NCBI GenBank assembly: GCA_025463765.1
Contig: JAODBC010000033.1
Span: forward strand, 26,467 to 90,466
Reading direction: 5' to 3'
Source: Subtercola sp.
GTDB taxonomy: Bacteria > Actinomycetota > Actinomycetes > Actinomycetales > Microbacteriaceae
DNA length: 64,000 nt
The notes beneath the pieces are model-generated. The model ran no database searches, was not told the DNA's origin, and was given only the letters and a program-made list of their open reading frames with translations. Both the position numbers and the translations under genes were made by a program. This document shows, one piece after another, positions 25,345 to 32,453 of this stretch. Numbering within the stretch: the first letter of the stretch is position 1; each line of letters begins with the position of its first letter.

Positions 25345-26583
25345 GTGAGCATCACCGACCAGCCCATCATCACCGAACCGCTTGGCCCGACCGACCTGAG
25401 AGCACTGGCCGGTCTGAAGATCGTCGAGTTCGCGCACGTAATCGCGGGCCCGTTGGCCGGCACGCTGATGGCGGACCTTGGCGCCGACGTCGTGCATGTC
25501 GAAGATCCGGGGCGCGGCGACCCGCAGCGAAATGCCGGTCCCGCGAAAGACGGCACCCACCTGTGGTGGAAGGTTTCGGCACGAAACAAGAAGTCGGTCA
25601 CGCTCAATCTGCGCACCGAAGAGGGCCGAGTTCTCGCACGGGAGCTCGCGATGTGGGCCGATGTCGTGATCTGCAACTTCCGAGTCGAGACGCTCGAGAA
25701 GTGGGAACTCGACTTCGTCTCGTTGAACAAGATCAACCCGAAGCTGATCATGCTGCAGGTCACAGGCTTCGGCAACACGTCGTCGAAGCGCAATTCACCC
25801 GGCTTCGGTAAGGTCGGCGAGGCCATGAGCGGTGTTGTGAACATCACCGGTTTTCCCGACGGACCGCCCGTGCATACCGGCTTCTCGCACGGCGACTCCG
25901 TGACCGGTCTGATGGGTGCGTTCTCAGTGATGGCGGCCCTCTACCGTAAGAACACCGATCCAGAGTTTCGTGGTGAATGGATCGATCTCGCGCTGTACGA
26001 CGGACTGTTCCGGCTCATCGAGTGGCAGGTCATTTTCTACGACCAGCTCGGTGAAAATCCCACCCGCGTCGGCAACGAGTTGTCGGCCGCGCCGGCCGCG
26101 GTCATCAACACCTTCAAGACTTCGGATGATCGTTGGATCACCGTCACGTCGGGCACCCCGCGTTCGGTTCAGAACGTGGCCGCTCTCGTCGGTGAGCCGA
26201 TCGAGGAGTATGCCACCGCCGCCATGCAGGTGGTGCGCAAGGCGCGGCTCGACGAGATGGTTCGCCAGTGGATTCTGCAGCACACGCTCGACGAGTGCAT
26301 CGCCGAGATGACCCGCCTCGAGGTCGTCGCGTCGCCGATCTTCACGGTCGAAGACATTCTGGCCGACCCGACCTACCGCGAACGTGAGAACGTTGTCGAG
26401 ATCGAAGACCCCGACCTGGGCATGGTGAAGATGCAGAACGTCTTTCCCCGGTTGGCCAACTACGCCGGAAAGGTCTGGCGCACTGCTCCGGCACTCGGCG
26501 AAGACAGTGATGCGGTGTACAGCCAGGCGCTCGGGCGCACGCCAGAGCAGATCGCCGAACTGCGCGCCGCCGGTACGATCTAG
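25345..26583 (+). CDS. CaiB/BaiF (class III) CoA-transferase
   Basis: A 412-residue formyl-CoA-transferase-family enzyme starting at a GTG. It has VIAGPLAGTLMADLGADVVH and VEDPGRGD, RNKKSVTLNLRTEEG, and SHGDSVTGLMGAFSVMAAL, where the Asp is the expected acyl-anhydride-forming residue. It moves CoA to a free carboxylic acid from a donor such as succinyl-CoA. In this operon it would activate the acid released by the CamK-like hydrolase encoded next, or a dicarboxylate such as itaconate. A 64-nt gap separates it from the MaoC gene. Confidence 0.93.
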   Translation: MSITDQPIITEPLGPTDLRALAGLKIVEFAHVIAGPLAGTLMADLGADVVHVEDPGRGDPQRNAGPAKDGTHLWWKVSARNKKSVTLNLRTEEGRVLARELAMWADVVICNFRVETLEKWELDFVSLNKINPKLIMLQVTGFGNTSSKRNSPGFGKVGEAMSGVVNITGFPDGPPVHTGFSHGDSVTGLMGAFSVMAALYRKNTDPEFRGEWIDLALYDGLFRLIEWQVIFYDQLGENPTRVGNELSAAPAAVINTFKTSDDRWITVTSGTPRSVQNVAALVGEPIEEYATAAMQVVRKARLDEMVRQWILQHTLDECIAEMTRLEVVASPIFTVEDILADPTYRERENVVEIEDPDLGMVKMQNVFPRLANYAGKVWRTAPALGEDSDAVYSQALGRTPEQIAELRAAGTI

Positions 26584-26624
26584 GGTGCGACCGGTCAGCG
26601 CGGACGCCCGAAGGAGTGTGCTCC

Positions 26625-27365
26625 ATGAGTGAAGTTGTTCCCGAGTGGCAGACGGTCGCTGTGTCGGTCGCAGACGACATCATCGAGTTGCGGCTGCATT
26701 CCGGCGAGCAGTCGCTCGTATGGAGTGCAACCGCGCATCGCGAAGTCATGGAGGCTTTCGGCTGGGCCGGTTCGCGCCGTTCGACCAAAGCGGTGATCAT
26801 CACCGGCACCGGCGAGACGTTCTGTTCGAGTATCGACGTTGCGTCGTTCAAGGGCATGCCGTGGGATGAGATCTGGTGGGAGGGGCGGCGCATGTTGCAG
26901 AACATCACCGACATCGATGTTCCGGTCATCGCGGCCGTCAACGGCCCGGCGACCGCCCACGCAGAGATCGCGGTGCTGGCCGACATCGTCATCGCTTCTG
27001 ATACCGCGGTGTTCGGTGACCATATCCACATCACTCGTCGAACCGCGCCGGGTGATGGCGCGCACGCGGTCTGGGCGAACCTGCTCGGCCCGTCTCGGGT
27101 GAAATACTTTCTGCTCACCGCGGCGACCATCGACGCCCACGAAGGCAGAACCATCGGATTCGTGCACGAGGTTCTGCCGTACGACGATGTTCTGCCGCGG
27201 GCTCACGCCGTCGCTGAGCGGCTTGCAACGCTGAGCGTTCCCGTGCTGCGATTCTCGAAGGCGGCGGTGTCGATCGCCGCTCGCCGGTTCTTCGCCGAAG
27301 ACCTGAGCCACGGCCTCGGTCTCGAGGGCAGCGGCCACTGGGTCGACGGCGGCATCTCGTCGTAG
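26625..27365 (+). CDS. 6-oxocamphor-hydrolase-like crotonase (beta-diketone C-C hydrolase)
   Basis: A 246-residue crotonase that departs from enoyl-CoA hydratases. It lacks the usual paired Glu and the CoA-type AGAD loop, and reads GEQSLVWSATAH, IITGTGETFCSSIDV, NGPATAHAEI and APGDGAHAVWANLLG. From memory these are the landmarks of 6-oxocamphor hydrolase (CamK/OCH) of Rhodococcus. Its catalytic residues His45, His122, His145, Asp154 and Glu244 correspond to His38, His112, His135, Asp144 and Glu234 here, with a constant offset of 10 for the last four. Such an enzyme opens a bicyclic beta-diketone to a keto-acid by retro-Claisen cleavage. ATG 26625 has AAGGAG upstream. Confidence 0.8.
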   Translation: MSEVVPEWQTVAVSVADDIIELRLHSGEQSLVWSATAHREVMEAFGWAGSRRSTKAVIITGTGETFCSSIDVASFKGMPWDEIWWEGRRMLQNITDIDVPVIAAVNGPATAHAEIAVLADIVIASDTAVFGDHIHITRRTAPGDGAHAVWANLLGPSRVKYFLLTAATIDAHEGRTIGFVHEVLPYDDVLPRAHAVAERLATLSVPVLRFSKAAVSIAARRFFAEDLSHGLGLEGSGHWVDGGISS

Positions 27366-27440
27366 CCCATCGTGCGGCGCACCGGCGGCGACTCTGATTC
27401 ATCCGAACTTTCACCACTCTCAACGTCAAAGGAGACACCA

Positions 27441-28307
27441 ATGGCTGACGCACAGCGCCTCGACATTCCCGAATTCACGAGTGACACACGGCTCGCCGGT
27501 CGAACCGCCATCGTGACCGGAGCGGGCTCTGCCGGCGAGATGGGCGGCACCGGTTCGGATATCGCGGTGCTTCTGGCCGCGAAGGGGGCGAACGTCATGA
27601 TTCTCGATGTCGACGAAGCCCGCGCCTGGCACACCGCCGAAGCGGTCGAACGGGTCGGCGGCACCTGTCTCGTCGCAATCGCCGACATCACCGAACAAGA
27701 GGAGTGCGAAGACGCCGTCGACAAGTGTGTTCGCGAGTTCGGTGGCGTCGACATTCTGGTGAACAATGCGGCCATCGCTCCCGGCGAGCAAGAGAATTTG
27801 CGGTCGATGTGGGACAAGATCATCGCGCTCAACCTGACGGCAGTGAAACTCATGTCTGACGCGGTGTTGCCGAGCATGTTCGAAAAGGGTGCGGGTTCGA
27901 TCATCCACATCACCTCGGTGGCCGGTCTGCGCGCCGGCGGGGGCATCGGGTACTCGGCGTCGAAGGGCGGGCTCATCGCAATGGCCAAGGCTCAGGCATA
28001 CGAGTATGGTCCGCGTGGGGTGCGCGTGAACACGGTCGCTCCCGGGCACGTCGCCATTCCCATGGGCCTCGGTTTCGCGGGCTGGAATGGCGGCGGAACC
28101 GGCGAGATGCGCCGTCGCCGCGCGAAGGCGACGATGCTCGGAACCGAAGGCACGGGGTGGGATGTCGCGTTCGCGGTACTCTACCTCGCCAGCGACGAGG
28201 CCTCGTATGTGACGGGCCACACCATTCCCGTCGACGGCGGCACCACCGAGGTGTTCCCCATCGTCATGGCTGAGACGATCGTCGGCGACGGTTCGGGCAG
28301 TCTCTAG
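27441..28307 (+). CDS. SDR family oxidoreductase with enlarged glycine loop
   Basis: A 288-residue short-chain dehydrogenase. The nucleotide motif reads TGAGSAGEMGGTGSDIA, about five residues longer than the usual TGxxxGIG loop. The NNAA motif, ITSVAG and active-site YSASKGG are intact. The C-terminus has the normal DGGTTEV plus about 20 extra residues. The start has AAAGGAGA upstream. It is the last gene of the 21.2-28.3 kb operon and probably oxidises a hydroxy intermediate to a ketone, perhaps the diketone used by the CamK-like enzyme just upstream. Its stop overlaps that of the convergent MmgE/PrpD gene. Confidence 0.87.
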   Translation: MADAQRLDIPEFTSDTRLAGRTAIVTGAGSAGEMGGTGSDIAVLLAAKGANVMILDVDEARAWHTAEAVERVGGTCLVAIADITEQEECEDAVDKCVREFGGVDILVNNAAIAPGEQENLRSMWDKIIALNLTAVKLMSDAVLPSMFEKGAGSIIHITSVAGLRAGGGIGYSASKGGLIAMAKAQAYEYGPRGVRVNTVAPGHVAIPMGLGFAGWNGGGTGEMRRRRAKATMLGTEGTGWDVAFAVLYLASDEASYVTGHTIPVDGGTTEVFPIVMAETIVGDGSGSL

Positions 28308-29695
28308 AGCACAAAAGAATTCGTCAGGGAACGGGCGTCGGCGGCGCTGCCGAGCAGACTGATGTGCTGCAGCGCAGCCGTCGCCTTCGCTTCGCCGAGC
28401 ACGGGCGTTGCACGCACGAGAAACAGGCGCGCGAAAGAATCGTCGTCGGGAAACAGGATGCCCGGCCGGCGCCCGGCCAGCGTCACCGTCTCGCCATCGC
28501 TCAGGTGCACGACATACTCAACGTCGCCGCTGACCGATGTCTGAAGATGAATGCGTTCGGCGAGATCATGGGTAGCCTCGTCAGAGCCCGCGGACTCGAA
28601 ATAGAACGGGCGGTTGACCGGCCGGCCGAGCAGGGCCGCGGCCGCGGTGAATCTCGCCGACATCTGTCGCTGCAGCCGCGTTTCATAGGGCCCGTCGGCG
28701 CCGACTCCCGGGCTGGCGGTGCCGTTCTCGGGGGTGTTCGGGCGTCGAAGCACGACGGCCTCGATCTCGCGGTCGCCGATCAACTCGCGCACCTCGCCAG
28801 CGAGTTCGATGCTCTCTTGGTTCTGCAAGCACACCGCGTACTTCTTGCTTCCCAGCCCCTCGAGGGCGAGCCGCTCGTCGTCGGAGAAGAGCGGATCGGG
28901 AATCGCCGCCTGCCCGGCGTAAACGGCGAAGAACCCGTGTTCGCCCTCGAGGGCCAATTCTGCGCTCGGGGCTCCGGCGACGGCCAGTGAGGCCGCCAGC
29001 AGACCGTTTCGGGCCGCGAACCCGGCATGGAAGTACGGTTCCATGCTGCCAGAGACGAAGCCCTGGCTGGTGCCGGCCGATGTATTGGCGGCGATGCCGA
29101 TGGCGCGCCCGATGACTTCGGCGTCGCCGCCGAGGGCGTAGGCGGCGGCAACCGCGGCGCCGAACGGCCCCATGACGCCGACCGGCCGAAACCGACGTGC
29201 GCTCAGTGCGGGCGGAACGGCAAGACCCAGCCGGTGAACGGCCTCGTACCCGGCGATGATGGCACGCTGCAATCGGTCGCCCGAGCATCCACTCAGGTCT
29301 GCGGCCGCCAGCGCCGCGGGAATGACGTACGTGCCAGGGTGGCTGCCTTCGCGAAACCCGCCGGGCCCGCAGTCTTCTTGCAGGCTGCTGTGCGCCGTTA
29401 CCGCGTTCACGAAGGCCGCTGCGCCCGGCGCAAGGCGAGTGGATGAACCGACGACGACGGCATCGCCCGACTCTGTCGTGAGTGCGTCGAGCGCGGTGCT
29501 GAACGGCTCTAGCGCTGTGCTGGCGAGGCTTACTCCGAGGGAGTGCGTGAGGCGATTCGAGACGGCCGTGCCCGAAGACGATGTCAGCGGGGCAGCGGCC
29601 AAGTCGTAGATCTTCTCGGCGAGCGCGTGCGCCATTCCGCCGGAACCATAGACACTGCTCGAGGTCACCGGACTCACGCCAGCGGGAATGGTCAT
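28304..29695 (-). CDS. MmgE/PrpD family protein
   Basis: A 463-residue protein of the family that holds 2-methylcitrate dehydratase, cis-aconitate decarboxylase and iminodisuccinate epimerase. The hallmark stretch FVNAVTAHSSLQEDCG, followed by EGSHPGTYVIPAALAAAD, and the helical region with MGPFGAAVAAAYALGG are typical. The exact reaction cannot be read. The presence of an itaconate-type trio close by makes a branched tricarboxylate or dicarboxylate plausible. GAGG precedes the ATG. It is divergent from the alpha/beta hydrolase across the third copy of the shared motif and ends tail to tail with the SDR (shared CTAG). Confidence 0.82.
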   Translation of the reverse strand: MTIPAGVSPVTSSSVYGSGGMAHALAEKIYDLAAAPLTSSSGTAVSNRLTHSLGVSLASTALEPFSTALDALTTESGDAVVVGSSTRLAPGAAAFVNAVTAHSSLQEDCGPGGFREGSHPGTYVIPAALAAADLSGCSGDRLQRAIIAGYEAVHRLGLAVPPALSARRFRPVGVMGPFGAAVAAAYALGGDAEVIGRAIGIAANTSAGTSQGFVSGSMEPYFHAGFAARNGLLAASLAVAGAPSAELALEGEHGFFAVYAGQAAIPDPLFSDDERLALEGLGSKKYAVCLQNQESIELAGEVRELIGDREIEAVVLRRPNTPENGTASPGVGADGPYETRLQRQMSARFTAAAALLGRPVNRPFYFESAGSDEATHDLAERIHLQTSVSGDVEYVVHLSDGETVTLAGRRPGILFPDDDSFARLFLVRATPVLGEAKATAALQHISLLGSAADARSLTNSFVL

Positions 29696-29721
29696 GTGAA
29701 CCTCACTTCAGTGGAATGGCA

Positions 29722-29738
29722 ATTCATGCATATAGTAA
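29722..29738. promoter_or_regulatory. Shared 17-bp motif, copy 3
   Basis: ATTCATGCATATAGTAA lies between the divergent MmgE/PrpD (start 29695) and alpha/beta hydrolase (start 29793) genes. It matches the consensus at 14 of 17 positions. Confidence 0.65.
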
Positions 29739-29792
29739 CATTGATAAGAATGATGTTGGTGGAGTTGTTCGCTCAGCGAGGAGTTATGGATC

Positions 29793-30641
29793 ATGCACGA
29801 CTATCAAGATGGTGAAGTTCGCGTCGGCGGCCTCAAAATGCATTACCTCGAGTGGGGCACCCCGGGCAAGCCGCCGCTGGTGATGCTGCACGGCCTGAAC
29901 GTTCAGGCCCACACGTGGGATCCGATCTCCCGTCGCCTTGCGAGCGACTACCACGTGTTCACGCCCGATCTGCGCGGGCACGGTGAGAGCGACTGGTCGA
30001 AGACGGGATACCGAGTGCGTTCGATGTCGAACGACATCAGCCTCTTCGTCGATGCACTCGGCATCGGCGAATTCGACCTGCTGGGGCATTCGGCGGGTGT
30101 GCGCGTCGCGCTCTCGCTGGCGGGCGAACGCCCCGACATCGTGAAGAAGCTGATCTTGTCTGACGCGGGCCCCGAGACCACCCGCGCGGGTGCGGAGTTC
30201 ATGCGCGACTTCATTCAGCGCACCGTCTCGATTCGCGGGTTCCGCAACTCGGCCGAGGCGCGCGAGTACTACAAGAAAGAGCACCCTGAGTGGGTCGAAG
30301 AGTTCATCGACCTGCACGTCGAGCACCAGCTGCGCAAGAACTGGGCCGGCAAGCTCGTGCTGAAGGCCGACCCCGACGTGCAGTGGATCACTGGGTCGGC
30401 GAGCCTGCCCGACATTCCCTACCTGTGGAAGATGTGCGCCCAGGCGAGCATGCCCACCCTGCTGATGATCGGTCGCACGAGCAACGTGCTCGACGAGGGC
30501 ATCGTCGAAAAGATGACCACCGTCATGCCCGACGCCGTGGCGCTCTGGTTCGAGACCGGCCACTACATTCCACGTGAACAGCCCGAAGAGTTCATCGCTG
30601 CAGTGCAAGACTTTCTCGCCGCCGAGAAGGTGACCGCATGA
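29793..30641 (+). CDS. Alpha/beta-hydrolase
   Basis: A 282-residue hydrolase. It has the oxyanion segment MLHGLNVQAHTW, the PDLRGHGESDW turn, the nucleophile Ser100 in LLGHSAGVR, and the late histidine in ETGHYIPREQPEEF. These are the motifs of the hydrolase group that cleaves esters, lactones or C-C bonds of ring-fission products. In a Baeyer-Villiger or ring-cleavage pathway it could open a lactone or a keto-acid; that role is inference. Its stop overlaps the next ATG (second CitE-like lyase), so the two are co-expressed. Confidence 0.88.
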   Translation: MHDYQDGEVRVGGLKMHYLEWGTPGKPPLVMLHGLNVQAHTWDPISRRLASDYHVFTPDLRGHGESDWSKTGYRVRSMSNDISLFVDALGIGEFDLLGHSAGVRVALSLAGERPDIVKKLILSDAGPETTRAGAEFMRDFIQRTVSIRGFRNSAEAREYYKKEHPEWVEEFIDLHVEHQLRKNWAGKLVLKADPDVQWITGSASLPDIPYLWKMCAQASMPTLLMIGRTSNVLDEGIVEKMTTVMPDAVALWFETGHYIPREQPEEFIAAVQDFLAAEKVTA

Positions 30642-31510
30642 CCGCACGCGCTGATTTCGCGACGATGACGAGCCTCATCGAGGTGCCTATTCTGAATCCC
30701 AAATACTGGTCGAAGGTGCCCGAGGTGCAGGCCGACGCGATCATGCTCGACCTCGAAGACTCCGCGACACCGGCGAACAAGGCGGCGGTGCGCACGGCGA
30801 TCATCGAGGCGCTCGGCGATATGTCGTACTTCGGCGGGCGCCGCGTCATCGTGCGGTGCAACAACCTCGCCACCCCGTGGGGCCGAGACGACCTCGAAGC
30901 CCTCGGCGCCGTGTCGGCCGATATCGTGGTGTCGTATCCCAAGGTCGAGCGGCGCGCGGAGCTCGACGAAGTGGCCGGCATTCTCGCGGCTGCAGGCAAC
31001 GCGCATCCACTGCACGTCATGATCGAGACCGCGCGCGCACTGATCGAGATCGACCAGATCGCGTCGCACGAGGCCGTGGCCGGCCTGCACTTCGGCTACG
31101 TCGACTTCGCGGCAGACGTGGGCAGTCGCCCGTTCGATGCGAACGGCGAGCTGTCGATGCTGACCAGTGGCTACGCGCGATCGAAGATCGCCATCGCGGC
31201 GGCGGCCTACGGGCTTTTCGCAACGGGCGGCTCACTGATTCCCGACTACAAAGATCTCGACAAAGTGCGGGCGCTCATCCAGTCGTGGTCAGACCTCGGA
31301 TACACCGCGTGCATCGCCGTGTCGCCGGCCCATCTGCCGATCATCAACGAGGTCATGCGCCCGTCTGCCGCCGAGATCACGAAGGCGAAAGAGGTCGTCG
31401 AGGCCTACGATGCGGCCACCGCACAGGGCGACCCGGCTGCAGTACTCAATGGGCGAGTAATCACGCTGCCCGACTACCGGGTCGCCGAGCTGCTGCTCAA
31501 GCGCGCGTAA
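30638..31510 (+). CDS. Second HpcH/HpaI-type CoA-ester lyase (CitE-like)
   Basis: A 290-residue TIM-barrel lyase paralogous to the one at 23.9 kb but divergent. Mg-binding ADAIMLDLEDSATPANKAAV is intact, the arginine is in VIVRCNN, the central Glu in HVMIETARALIEID, and the C-terminal SPAHLPIINEVMRPS replaces the CIHPAQ motif. The beginning (SLIEVPILNPKYWSKVPEV) differs from the usual FVPG start. It should also split a beta-hydroxyacyl-CoA. Having two such lyases in one island suggests two different cleavage steps. It is coupled to the alpha/beta hydrolase. Confidence 0.82.
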   Translation: MTARADFATMTSLIEVPILNPKYWSKVPEVQADAIMLDLEDSATPANKAAVRTAIIEALGDMSYFGGRRVIVRCNNLATPWGRDDLEALGAVSADIVVSYPKVERRAELDEVAGILAAAGNAHPLHVMIETARALIEIDQIASHEAVAGLHFGYVDFAADVGSRPFDANGELSMLTSGYARSKIAIAAAAYGLFATGGSLIPDYKDLDKVRALIQSWSDLGYTACIAVSPAHLPIINEVMRPSAAEITKAKEVVEAYDAATAQGDPAAVLNGRVITLPDYRVAELLLKRA

Positions 31511-31577
31511 TCGCAGCGCCCGTGCGCGAGCGGATGCCCGCGCGCAACGACCTCGCCGACTCGACCTCCGTCGGTCG

Positions 31578-32354
31578 TCAGCCCCAGTTGATGACCGACG
31601 GCCCGAATCCGGGCGAGGCCTCGAGAGTCTGAGCGAAGTGCTCGGTGAGGTGCTCACGCATGAGTCTCTCGGCCAGATCACCGTCGCCGGCGATCACGGC
31701 GTCGCCAATGCGGCGGTGTTCATGCCTGATCGTCGGCTTCGTGGTCTTCTCGGCGAGACCCACGCCCACGACGCGGGTCGTATACATTTCTTTCAGGGCC
31801 GTGGCGACGAGGTTGAACACGCTGTTTCCGGTGAGCGTGGCAAGCAGATAATGAAAGTCGTTCGCTGCTTCGACCACGGTTCCGGCGGTCGGGCGCACCG
31901 ACTCCTCGCGGTCGAGGGTGGCGAGAATCGCGGCCTTCGACTCGTCGCTGATCGCTTCGGCGGCCATGCGGGCCGCTTGCGGGTCGATGATGAGGCGCGC
32001 ATCGACCAGCTCCTGAATCGTGGCGCCGCTGATGTTGAGGTACAGCGAGAAGCTGCGGCTGACGTCGCGCGGATTGACGCTCAGCAGCACGGGACCGCCG
32101 CCGGGGCCTGAGCGCAGGCTGATCATGCCGTAGGTCTCCAGAATGCGCAGAGCCTCGCGCAGTGAGCCGCGACCGACCTCGAACTGCTCGATCATCTCGG
32201 CCTCATTGGGCAATCGATCGCCTGGTTTTAGGCCGTTGTCGACGATGAGAGTGACGATGGCCGAGGCGACGCGCTCAGAGGTCTTGACCTGACGCCCGAT
32301 GGCCGATGCGCTGAAATTGGTGGGCCACGCCGACTTCGACTCAGACTCAGTCAT
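31578..32354 (-). CDS. GntR/FadR-family regulator with FCD domain
   Basis: A 258-residue regulator. The N-terminal winged helix reads GLKPGDRLPNEAEMIEQFEV and GRGSLREALRILETYGMI, the GntR signature. The C-terminal all-helical FCD domain has the metal/ligand residues DFHYLLA and RHEHRRIGDAV typical of FadR-like proteins. ATG 32354 has a short AGGGG site upstream; an earlier ATG is possible but lacks one. The fourth copy of the shared 17-bp motif lies 32-48 nt upstream of its start, so it is the best candidate for the regulator of the whole 9.8-33.8 kb island and of itself. An acyl-CoA or acid ligand is likely. Confidence 0.88.
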   Translation of the reverse strand: MTESESKSAWPTNFSASAIGRQVKTSERVASAIVTLIVDNGLKPGDRLPNEAEMIEQFEVGRGSLREALRILETYGMISLRSGPGGGPVLLSVNPRDVSRSFSLYLNISGATIQELVDARLIIDPQAARMAAEAISDESKAAILATLDREESVRPTAGTVVEAANDFHYLLATLTGNSVFNLVATALKEMYTTRVVGVGLAEKTTKPTIRHEHRRIGDAVIAGDGDLAERLMREHLTEHFAQTLEASPGFGPSVINWG

Positions 32355-32385
32355 CGATACCCCTGTCCGTCCGAACGATAAGAAC

Positions 32386-32402
32386 ATTCATGATCATAGT
32401 AT
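32386..32402. promoter_or_regulatory. Shared 17-bp motif, copy 4 (own promoter of the GntR/FadR regulator)
   Basis: ATTCATGATCATAGTAT matches the consensus at 16 of 17 positions and shares the 14-mer TCATGATCATAGTA exactly with copy 2, 11 kb away. It is in the promoter region of the FadR-type regulator. Confidence 0.7.
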
Positions 32403-32453
32403 TCGGGGTTGCGACGTGCGCCGCAAGCGAGTCGTTCTCACCGAAATTCCGTG

